From contig NZ_CP032543.1 of assembly GCF_003610995.1 (NCBI RefSeq), forward strand, positions 6,758,001-6,822,000: a stretch of DNA of 64,000 nucleotides, written 5' to 3'. The position numbers and the translations under genes were made by a program. The notes below the pieces were generated by a model. The model saw nothing but the letters and a program-made list of their open reading frames with translations, did no database searches and had not been told where the DNA came from. The DNA comes from Streptomyces griseus subsp. griseus. Lineage in GTDB: Bacteria; Actinomycetota; Actinomycetes; Streptomycetales; Streptomycetaceae. How positions within the stretch are numbered: the first letter of the stretch is position 1; the number at the start of each line of letters is the position of its first letter. Below are positions 18,073-28,000 of this stretch, in pieces.

Positions 18073-21000
18073 TCAATCGGTGGGGTGACCGGCCGTGAGC
18101 ACGGCCGTGACGGTGGTGCCGATCTGCTCCCGCGCGGCGGGCTGCATCATCTGGGCGTGCGCGCACGCCACGTCGTGGTTCTCGACGGGACCGGTGATGT
18201 ACGGGTCCCACAGGGACAGATCGAAGGTGTTGGCGGGGCGGCCCTCGACGGCGGTGAAGAACAGCGCCGGACCGTGGAACACACGGGGGGTGTACTTCCG
18301 CATCAGCCTGGCCTGACCGGCGAAGTTGTCGACCATCGCGTCGATCGTGGCCGGTTCCAGTGCCCCGAGAGGGCTCCCGTTCGCACGGAACTGGTCGCGT
18401 ACGGCGACGGCCTCGACCGGCCTGTTGCCCTCCAGGGCCTCCTGGCCGACCCCCATGTTGGAGAGCAGGGCCCGGAAGACGGTGTCCCGGCTCGCGCTGT
18501 CCAGGTCGTCCAGCGGGGCGAGCGGGAAGGCGTCCAGGATCGTCAGCAGGGCCACCTCCTCGCCCGCCTCCTGGAGCTGGACGGCGACCTCCTGGACGAC
18601 GTTGCCGCCGAAGGACCAGCCGAAGAGGTGGTAGGGGCCGTGCGGCTGGACGGCCCGCAGCTCGGCCACGTACACGGCGGCCATCGCTTCGATGCTGTCC
18701 GGGAAGGGCCGGGTGCCGTCGAGGTTCGGGGTCTGGAGTCCGTAGACCGGCCGGTCGTTCTCCAGGTGGGGGAGCAACCCGGCGTACGCCCAGGCCAGGC
18801 CGCCCGCCGGGTGGACGCAGAACAGCGGGGCGAGGGTGCCCTTGGTGCGGAGCGGCAGCAGGGCGGCCAGCGGATCGTCCTGGACGCCGGTGCCGATGCG
18901 TTCCGCCAGTGCGGCGACCGTGGGCGCCTCGAACAGACTGCGGATGCTGACGTCCACCCCGAGTGCGTCACGGATGCGGCGGATGAGCCCGGCAGCCAGC
19001 AGCGAATGCCCGCCCAGCGCGAAGAAGTCGTCGTCGATGAGGACGCGTTCGAGCTCCAGCGTCTCGGCGAACAGCGTGCACAGCACGTCTTCCCGCGGGT
19101 TGCGGGGGCTGCGCCCGTTCCCCGCGTCGGCCCGTGGCGCGGGCAGGGCCGCACGGTCCAGCTTTCCGTTCGGGGTCAGCGGGACGGCGTCCAGGGCGAC
19201 CCAGGCGGACGGGACCATGTAGGCGGGCAGCCGGGCGGCCGCGTGCTCCCGTATCCCGTTGAGCCGGTCGGCCTCGGACCGGGACGCATCCGAGGGGGCC
19301 ATGGGGGCGGTCCGGTCCGGTGTGCCGGATCGTTCGGTGAGCACGACATAGGCGGTGAGCCGCGAACCCCCGGGCCCTTCGCCATGTGCCACCACCGCCG
19401 CCTGGGCGGCGTCCGCATGCTCCGTCAGAACAGCGGCGACTCCTTCCGGCTCCACCCGGAAGCCGCGCACCTTGACCTGGCTGTCGGCGCGGCCGGCGAA
19501 CTCCAGAGTGTCGTCGGACCTGCGAACGGCCCGGTCTCCGGTGCGGTACATCCGGGCGCCCGACGGGCCGTGGGGGTCGGGTACGAATCGCGTCGCGGTC
19601 TGCGCGGACTGCCCGTGGTAGCCGAGAGCCAGGCTGTCGCCGGCCAGATAGAGCTCGCCGGTCACCCCGACCGGAACCGGCCGCAGCCGGTCGTCGAGGA
19701 GCCGTACCGAGGTCCCGTCGACCGGGGAGCCGAGCACAGGCCGTCCGGCCGTCCGGAGGTCCGCGACGAGGGTGTCGACCGTCGCCTCGGTGGGGCCGTA
19801 GAAGTTCCAGGCTGTGAGCCCCGGCCGCGACCGAAGGTCGTCCCAGAGCGCGGCCGGTACGGCTTCGCCGCCCAGCGCGATCACGGACGGAACGGGACCG
19901 TCCTCGGCGAACAGCCCTGCGTCCAGCAGCTGACGCACGTGCGTCGGCGTGGACTCCAGTACGTCGAACCCGTGGACATGCGCCGCATGGACCAGGGCTT
20001 CGGGGTCGCGTCGTGTCAGGTCGTCCAGCACATGCAGCCGGTGTCCGTCGAGCATCCACAGCACCGGGTCCCACGCGGCGTCAAAGGACAGGGCGGCCGT
20101 CAGCGCGACGTCCAGCTGAGGCTTCCCGGCCGCCCGTACGGCGGGTGCGAAGACATGGCGGCGGTGGTGTTCCAGCAGCCGGGCGAGGGACCCGTGGCCG
20201 ACGAGAACTCCCTTGGGACGGCCGGTGGAACCCGAGGTGTGGAGGAGGTAGGCCGGCTCGCCGGGTTCCGGGGGCCTCTGCCCACGCGGGTGCGCGGAGC
20301 CTTCGGGAAACGCGTCGGCGCATTCGGGGGAGCAGAGGTTCAGCCGACGCCCGTGGCCCCGGGCCCGGTCGTGCGTGCTGTCGGCCGTGAGCACGGTGTG
20401 CGGGCGCGCGTCCGCCAGAACAGCGTCGATCCTGCCCTGCGGGAGGGAGCCGTCGACCGGTACGTAGACGGCTCCTGCCTTGAGCACACCGAGAAGGGCG
20501 GCGATGGAGTCGGTGGAGCGCGGAAGCAGGACGGCCACCGGGTCCCCGGGGCCCGCACCGGCCCGTACGAGCAGTGCGGCGATGCGGTCCGAGCGGGTGT
20601 CCAGCTCGGTGAACGAGAGGCTGCCGTCCGACGCGGTCACCGCGATGTCACCGCTGCGCGCCGAGGCCACCGTGGCCGCGAACCGGTCCAGCACGGTCGT
20701 GAAAGGCGTGGGGCCGTCCACGGACCGGCCATGGCTCTCGCCGATAGCCAGCAGGCGTCGCTGTTCCTCATCGCCGACCAGCGGCAGGTCGCCGACGACC
20801 ATGCCGGGATCGCCCACGGCGTGGGCGAGGAGGAGGGCGAAGCGCTCGGCGATCCGTACGGCCGTATCGGCGTCGAACAGGTCGCGGCTGTACTCCAGCG
20901 TTCCGTCGAGACTGCTTCCGTCCCCTGTGGCCGACGGCCGCTCGGTGAAGGAGAAGGAGAGGTCGAACTTGGCGCCTCCGGTGTCGACCGCCTCCAGCCT

Positions 21001-22029
21001 GGCCTGGAGACCGGGCAGGTCCAGGCGCGGCGGCCGGTGGTTGTTGAGGGTCAGCATGACCTGGAAGAGCGGGTGGCGGGAGAGCGACCGGGTCGGCCGG
21101 ACGGCCTCCACCAGCCGTTCGAACGGCAGCTCCTGGTGGGCGTATGCGGCGAGGTCCGTCTCCCTGACCCGGGACAGCAGCTCGGTGAAGTCCGGGTTGC
21201 CGCCGAGGTCTGTCCGCAGAACGAGCGTGTTGACGAAGAAGCCGACCAGCGGGTCGAGTGCCTCATCCGTCCGCCCGGCCACCGGGGTGCCGACGAGCAC
21301 GTCGCTGTCGCCCCCCATCCGGTGCAGCAGGGCCGCCAGGGCGGCGTGCAGCACCATGAAGGTGCTGCTGGCCGTCGACCTCGCCAGCCGTGCCACACCG
21401 GCCATGGTCTCCTCCGGAACACGGACCGCCACCGTCCCTCCGAGACCGCTCGGAGAGGACGGCCGGGGGCGGTCGGTGGGCAGGGCCGTCTCCTCCGGGG
21501 CGGCACTCAGCCGGTCCTCCCAGTAGGCGAGTTGGGTCGAAGCGGTGGACGTGGGATCGGCGAAGTCGCCGAGCAGGTCGCGCTGCCACAGGGTGTAGTC
21601 CGCGTACTGGACCGGCAGCGGGTTCCAGTTCGGCGCCCGGCCGGCCGTCCGTGCCGCATAGGCACCGGCCAGGTCCTGAGCGAGCGGCCCCATGGACCAG
21701 CCGTCCGCCGCGATGTGGTGCACGGTCACCAGCAGGGTGTGCCGGTCCGCCGCGCTGCGGAACAGGACCGGCCGCAGGGGCACGTCCCGCTCCAGGTCGA
21801 AGGGGTCGGCCGCGGCCTCACGCAGGGCCCCGCCGAGGTGCGCCTCCTCGACCGCCACGAGCGGAAGTTCCGGCCGCGCGTCACCGGGCGTGAGGACACG
21901 CTGGCGGGGACGGCCGTCACCGGGCTCGACGACCGTGCGCAAGCTCTCGTGCCTGGTCAGCACATCACCCAGAGCGCTCCGGAGAGCGTTCTGGTCCAGG
22001 GCACCGGTGAGCCGCACGGTGAACGCCAT
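18073..22029 (-). CDS. NRPS, 3' part: C3-A3-T3-TE (same gene as the upstream NRPS, split by a frameshift)
   Basis: 1318 residues as an isolated frame, but its coding continues upstream to about 22272, where it joins the other NRPS frame. Domains: condensation (HHIAADGWSMGPL at 104-116); adenylation (about 440-960, HTSGSTGRPKG at 597-607, pocket residues read as DADEAGFVDK); carrier protein (DDFFALGGHSLL, Ser at 1009); thioesterase (about 1060-1318, nucleophile Ser1139 in GWSFGG, probable His1291). The type I TE releases the finished peptide by hydrolysis or cyclisation. There is no epimerase or tailoring domain. The start at 22029 is only the first start codon of a broken frame, not a believable gene start. 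Confidence 0.9.
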   Translation of the reverse strand: MAFTVRLTGALDQNALRSALGDVLTRHESLRTVVEPGDGRPRQRVLTPGDARPELPLVAVEEAHLGGALREAAADPFDLERDVPLRPVLFRSAADRHTLLVTVHHIAADGWSMGPLAQDLAGAYAARTAGRAPNWNPLPVQYADYTLWQRDLLGDFADPTSTASTQLAYWEDRLSAAPEETALPTDRPRPSSPSGLGGTVAVRVPEETMAGVARLARSTASSTFMVLHAALAALLHRMGGDSDVLVGTPVAGRTDEALDPLVGFFVNTLVLRTDLGGNPDFTELLSRVRETDLAAYAHQELPFERLVEAVRPTRSLSRHPLFQVMLTLNNHRPPRLDLPGLQARLEAVDTGGAKFDLSFSFTERPSATGDGSSLDGTLEYSRDLFDADTAVRIAERFALLLAHAVGDPGMVVGDLPLVGDEEQRRLLAIGESHGRSVDGPTPFTTVLDRFAATVASARSGDIAVTASDGSLSFTELDTRSDRIAALLVRAGAGPGDPVAVLLPRSTDSIAALLGVLKAGAVYVPVDGSLPQGRIDAVLADARPHTVLTADSTHDRARGHGRRLNLCSPECADAFPEGSAHPRGQRPPEPGEPAYLLHTSGSTGRPKGVLVGHGSLARLLEHHRRHVFAPAVRAAGKPQLDVALTAALSFDAAWDPVLWMLDGHRLHVLDDLTRRDPEALVHAAHVHGFDVLESTPTHVRQLLDAGLFAEDGPVPSVIALGGEAVPAALWDDLRSRPGLTAWNFYGPTEATVDTLVADLRTAGRPVLGSPVDGTSVRLLDDRLRPVPVGVTGELYLAGDSLALGYHGQSAQTATRFVPDPHGPSGARMYRTGDRAVRRSDDTLEFAGRADSQVKVRGFRVEPEGVAAVLTEHADAAQAAVVAHGEGPGGSRLTAYVVLTERSGTPDRTAPMAPSDASRSEADRLNGIREHAAARLPAYMVPSAWVALDAVPLTPNGKLDRAALPAPRADAGNGRSPRNPREDVLCTLFAETLELERVLIDDDFFALGGHSLLAAGLIRRIRDALGVDVSIRSLFEAPTVAALAERIGTGVQDDPLAALLPLRTKGTLAPLFCVHPAGGLAWAYAGLLPHLENDRPVYGLQTPNLDGTRPFPDSIEAMAAVYVAELRAVQPHGPYHLFGWSFGGNVVQEVAVQLQEAGEEVALLTILDAFPLAPLDDLDSASRDTVFRALLSNMGVGQEALEGNRPVEAVAVRDQFRANGSPLGALEPATIDAMVDNFAGQARLMRKYTPRVFHGPALFFTAVEGRPANTFDLSLWDPYITGPVENHDVACAHAQMMQPAAREQIGTTVTAVLTAGHPTD

Positions 22030-25000
22030 GTGGTACGCCGCGGCCCGGGGGTCCAGCTGGTGCAGGAACCACAGGCGCTCCTGCGCCGGGGAGAGCGGCG
22101 GTTGCTCCGTGCGCCGTGCCCGGTGCAGGGCGGGCCGCGCCGAGCCCGCCTCCGAGAGCCGTTCGGCCAGCGCGGCGGGGGTCGTCGACTCGAAGAGCGC
22201 CCGAACCGGGAGCTCGACGCCGAACGCCGAGCGGATCCGCCCGACCAGCCGCGTCGCCAGCAGGGAATGGCCCCCAGCTCGAAGAAGTCGTCGTCCGGGG
22301 AAACCTCTTCGTGCCCCAGACTCTCCGCGAACAGGGCACAGAGGATCTCCTCCGGTGCCGAGCGCGGGGCCCGCCCCGTCCCCTCCGGGCTCCCCGCCGG
22401 CGGGGTCGACGGCAGTGCCGAGAAGTCCACCTTCCCGTGCGCGGTCAGCGGAAGGGAGTCCACGGGAACGATCAGCGAGGGAACCATGTGCGCGGGCAGC
22501 CGCCGCGCCACGAAGGAGCGCAACTCCCTGGGGGAGAGCTCTCGATGACCGGCCGGCACCACCCAGCCGACCAGTTGCGCATCTCCCGAGTCTGCGTCGG
22601 AGCGGACCGCGACGGCCGACCGCGCGATGTCCTCGTGCGAGTCCAGAGCGGAGGCGACCTCGCCGGTCTCGACCCGGAAGCCGCGGATCTTGATCTGCCC
22701 GTCGGCCCGGCCGAGGTACTCCAGGCGGCCTTCGACCCGGCGCACCAGGTCGCCGGTCCGGTACATCCGTGAGCCCCGCGCTCCGTGGGGATCGGGCAGG
22801 AAGCGCTCCGCTGTCGCGGCGGAACGGCCCTCGTAGCCACGCGCGACGCCCGGGCCCGACACGTACAGCTCACCCGTCACTCCGGGGGCGACCGGCCGCA
22901 GCCGCCGGTCCAGGACGCGGGCGCGGGCGCCGGTCACCGGATGGCCGAGGTGCGGTCCCACTGCCGGCAGCACCCGGCCCATCACGCTGTCCACGGTGGT
23001 CTCCGTGGGTCCGTACAGGTTCCACACGGAGACATCGGACAGGCCCGCCAGCTCCCGCCAGAGCGGGGCCGTCACGGCTTCCCCGCCGAGCGCGAGCACT
23101 CGTGGCCGGGGGCGGCCGGGGGCGAACAGGCCGCACGCGCGGAGCTGTTCGAGGTAGGAGGGAGTGGTCTCCACGACGTCGATCGCACGCTCGTGGAGAA
23201 GAGCGGTCAGCGCCTCGGGATCGCGGCGCGTCGTGTCGTCCACGAGATGCAGCTCATGGCCCGCGATCATCCACAGCAGGGGGTCCAGGGAGGCGTCGAA
23301 CGTCATCGCTGCCGTGTGGGCCACCCGCAGCGGCAGCCCGTTGTTGGCTGCCTCCGCCGGGCCCATGAGCCGGTCGCGGTGATGGGCCAACAGCGCGGCC
23401 AGCGAACGGTGTTCGACCACCACGCCCTTGGGCAGCCCGGTCGACCCGGAGGTGTACAGCACGTAGGCGGCGTCCCGGCCGCGCGGCGGCGCGGGCAGAC
23501 CCGCCGCCGGGGGGAGGGCCTCCTGCCCGGTCCCGTCGAGCAGCAGTACCTCCACCGAGTCCGGGAGAACCGCGCTGGTCGTGGCGGTGGCGAGCACCAG
23601 GTGCGGGGCGGCCGTGTCGAGAACCAGCTCGGTACGGGCCGCCGGCTGAGCCGTGTCCAGCGGTACGTACACAGCCCCGGCCCGCAGGATCCCCAGCAGC
23701 GCCACGACGGCGAGGGAGGTCCGGGGCAGTGCCACCGCCACCCGGTCACCGGGGCCGACTCCGCGGTCCACGAGGGAGGCGGCCAGCCGGTCTGTACGCA
23801 GGCGCAGTTCACCGAAGGTGAGACGGCCGTCGTCGGCCACGACGGCCGTCCGGTCCGGCTGGACGGCCGCCCGTGTCGCCAGGACGTCCAGCACCGTCCA
23901 GTCTCCGCCGACCGCCTCCGTGGTCGCGCTGAGCGGCCTTGTCGTGGTGCGCGGCAGCTCGTCCAGTGCTGCGGCGCGCTGTGACGGGCTCAGGAAGTCC
24001 AGATCGGCGAGCGGGCGGTCCGGCTCTGCGAGCAGGGCGCTCAGGAGGCGGGTGAAGTGTTCGACGAATCGTTCCGCCGTGGCCTTGTCGAAGAGGTCCT
24101 CGTCGTACTCCAGCTCACCGGTGATCCCCTGCGGGCGGCCCGCCTCGTCGTGCCGCTCGGACAGGTCCCAGCTGAGGTCGAACTTGGAGCCCGAGCGCCC
24201 CACGGACATCTCACGCCTCACCGCGAGACCGTCCAGGTGCGGACGGGGCGCGGGCGTGTTGTTGAGGCTCAGCATCACCTGGAACAGGGGATGGCGGCTG
24301 AGCGAGCGCGGCGGCGCCAGCTCCTCGACGACCCTCTCGAACGGGATGTCCTGCTGGGCGTAGGCCGCCAGGTCGGTCCGGGCCACCCGTTCCGTGAGCT
24401 CACGGAAGGACGGCGCGCCGGAGACGTCCGCTCGCAGGACCAGTGTGTTGACGAAGAAGCCCACCAGTTCGCCGAGCGACGCCTCGGTACGGCCCGCCAC
24501 CGGTGTGCCGACGGCGATGTCCTCGCCCGCTCCCAGACGCGACATGAGGGCGGCGAGGGCCGCGTGCAGCGCCATGAAGGAGCTGGCCTCGGACGCTCTG
24601 GCCAGTTCCACCAGCGTCCGGTGGTCGTGAGCCCCGACGTGCACCGGCACGGTGCCGCCCCGGCCTGAGGGCCGGTCCGGACGCGGCCGGTCCGCAGGGA
24701 AGGACGACTCCTCCGGCAGCCCGGCCAGGGAACCGGCCCAGGCGGACAGCTGACGGCGGGCGAGGCTGTCCGGCGCGTCCGGATCTCCGAGCAGGTCACG
24801 TTGCCACAGTGCGAAGTCCGCGTACTGGAGGGGAAGCGGGTCCCAGCCGGGCGCCTGCCCGGCGCGGCGCGCGCCGTAGGCGGCGGACAGGTCCCGCATG
24901 AGCGGCCCCATGGACCATCCGTCGGCGGCTATGTGGTGCAGTGTCACGACCAGGACATGATCGTCGGCGGCCACGGTGAAGAGCCGGGCGCGCAGCGGGA

Positions 25001-28000
25001 TCTCCCGCTCCAGGTCGAAGGGGACGCCGTCCGGGGCCGCTGACTCGCCGGCAGGCATGACGCGCAGCAGCGGACACGGAAGCAGATGTGGCGGCAGGAC
25101 ACGCTGGCCGGGACCCTCCGGGCTCGTCACCACGATCGTGCGCAGGGCCTCGTGCCGCTGAACGATGTCGCGCAGCGCCAACTCCAGGGCGTCGCTGTCC
25201 ACCGGGCCGCGCAGGCGCAGCGCCACCGGCAGGTGGTAGGAGGAGCCCGCGTCGCCCAGCGTCTCCAGGAGCCACAGACGCTGCTGGCCGAACGCCAGCG
25301 GGAGATGATCGGGGCGGGGCACGACCGCCGTCACCGGACGCCGGGCCGCGCCCGCCCCGCCCAGGGCCGCGACCAGACCGGCCGGGGTGGGCGCCGCGAA
25401 CAGGGCGCTGATCGGCACCTCCGCGCCGAACTCCTCCCGGATCCGGCCGATCAGCCGCATCGCCAGCAAGGAGTGACCGCCCAGGGCGAAGAAATCGTCG
25501 TCCCGGCCGGCCTCGGAGATTCCGAGGCACGCGGCGAACACCGCGCACATCCGGGCCTCCTGCGCCGAGCGCGGCGCGCCTCCGCCGGAGGCGACCGGCG
25601 CGGCCGGGGGCAGAGCCGTCAGGTCGAGCTTGCCGTTGGGGGTGAGAGGCAGCCGTTCCACGGTGGCCCAGGCCGTCGGCACCAACGCACCGGGCAACAG
25701 GGCGGCTACCGCGTCGCGCGCTTCCACATGGCCGGGGGCTCCGGGGCCGGCCACCAGAAACGCGGCGAGGCGTTCGGGTCCGTCGGGTGCGGTCGTCAGT
25801 GCCACAGCGGCGTCCTCGACGCCGGGCAGGGAGCGCAGCACGGCCTCGATCTCGCCGGTCTCCACCCGCACGCCGCGCACCTTGATCTGCCGGTCGCTGC
25901 GTCCGACGAACTCCAGGGAGCCGCCCTCGTCCCACCGCGCGAGGTCGCCGGTGCGGTACATCCGCGCGCCCGGAGGTCCGAAGGGGTCGGGCATGAAGCG
26001 CTCCGCGGTGAGTCCGGGGCGGCCTGCGTAGCCGCGGGCCAGTCCCTCGCCGGCGAGATACAGCTCACCCACCGACCCGTGCGGCAGCGGGTGCAGTGAC
26101 GGGTCCAGCACGTAGGCCCCGGCCCCTGCGACCGGACGTCCGATCACCGGAGAGTCGCCGGTGACCCTCGCGGTGACCGCGTTGACGGTGGTCTCGGTGG
26201 GGCCGTAGAAGTTGAACACCAGCAGGCCGGGATCGGCCGCCAGCTCCTCCCACAGCCCCTCATCGACCGCCTCGCCGCCCAGGGCGATGACGCGGGGCCG
26301 GTGACTCCCCGGGGTGAGCAGGCCGGCAGCCATCATCTGCCGCAGGTAGGTGGGGGTCGTCTCGATGGCGTCGACGTGGTGGTCGACCAGGTACCGCACC
26401 AGGGCCTGGGGGTCGCGCCGCACATCGTCCGCGATGACGTGGAGCTCATGTCCGGCGACCATCCATAGCACCGGGTCCCAGGACGCGTCGAAGGAGGTCG
26501 CGGCGCTCAGCGCCACCCGCAGCCGGCGCCCCAGGGCCTCCTCGGCCAGGATGTGTGACTCCCGCCGGTGGTGCTCCAGGAGGTTGCTCAGCGACCGGTG
26601 CTCGACGACGACGCCCTTGGGCCTGCCGGTGGAACCGGAGGTGTAGATGACGTAGGCGGCGTCGTGAGGTTCGGGCCCGGGTGCCTTGAGGGGTTCACCG
26701 GCGCCGGGAGGCACCGTGGCCGGGTCGATGCGGGGGACTCCCTCGTGGGGGTCGATGGCGCGCGCCGAGGGCGCGGTCGCCACCAGCGCCACGGGCTGGG
26801 AGTCCTCGATCATGAAGGCGAGCCGGTCCGCCGGGTAGGACGGGTCCAGCGGCAGGTACGCCGCCCCGGTCCGCATCACCGCGAGGATCGCCACCACCAG
26901 GTCGGTCGACCGGGGCAGTCCCACGGCCACGCGCGTGCCGGGCCGTGCGCCCTCCGCGGTGAGCACACGGGCCAGGTCGTCGACCCGGCGGCCGAGTTCG
27001 CCGAAGGTGAGTGTCGCGCTGTCGCACACGACGGCCGTGCGGTGGGGAGTCCGGCGCGCCTGCCGGTCGAACAGTTCAGGCAGAGGTACCGGCGCCGTCG
27101 CGTCACGCCTCGACGCCCGTGCGCCCCCCAGGCCGAGGACCCGCCGCTGTTCGTCCTCATCGACGGGGCTCACGGCTCCGACGGAGACTTCCGGGTCCGC
27201 CACGAACGCGTCGAGCACCCGGCACAGCCGCTCGTGAGGCCCCGCCAGATCCTGCCGGCGGTAGCGCCCGGCGTTGCCCAGCAGGTCGATCTCCAGGCCA
27301 CCGTCGCCGAAGGAAGCGTGGACGGCCACCGCGAGGTCCTCGACCGGGCCGATCGACAGGTTGTGCAGGGTGGCCCGGTGGGGACCGAAGAGCAGGGCGT
27401 CGTCGAAGGCAAGGATGTTGACGGTCGGCCCGGTCAACGCGGCCCGCGTACCGGTCAGTCCCAGCTGATGGCGCAGTGCTTCCGCCGGCCTGCGCTGGTG
27501 GCGCAGTACCGAGCGTGCCTCGGCGGACACCCGCCGGGCCAGACCGGTCACGCGATCGGCCGGGGACACGGAGATCCGCATCGGCAGGATAGAACTGAGC
27601 ATCGCGGGGGTCGTCCGCGCGGCCGGAGTGCGACGACCGGTCACGGGCAGGCCGAGCACGACCTCGCCGAGCCCCTTCTCCCGGTGCAGGCACAGGGCCA
27701 GCGCCGCCATGACGAATGTCGGCCACCCGGTCCCGGCCCGCCTGGCGGCGGCCTTGAGACGGTCCGCCTCCGCCCGGCTGTAGGCGCGCCGTACCGATAC
27801 CGTCCCGTACGTCCCCGCTTCACCGGTCCCCGCAGGCGCCTCGGGCGGGTGGGCGCCCGCCAGGTGGGCCGTCCAGAACCGCTCGTCCTTCGCGGCCTGT
27901 TCGGAAGCCAGGTAGGCATCCTCCTCCTCGACGAGCGTCGCGAGTGAGGTCGCCGGTCGTGGCGCGGGCGTGTGGCCCGGCACCGTAGTGAGCGCGGTGT

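Noticed and set aside
22255..22280. Programmed frameshift or deliberate NRPS splitting
   Set aside because: The second frame has no credible start, and the break falls inside a carrier-protein motif; a one-base loss explains everything.
18085..22548. 1487-codon plus-strand frame opposite the NRPS
   Set aside because: The NRPS on the other strand has complete domain motifs; this frame is the usual GC-rich shadow.
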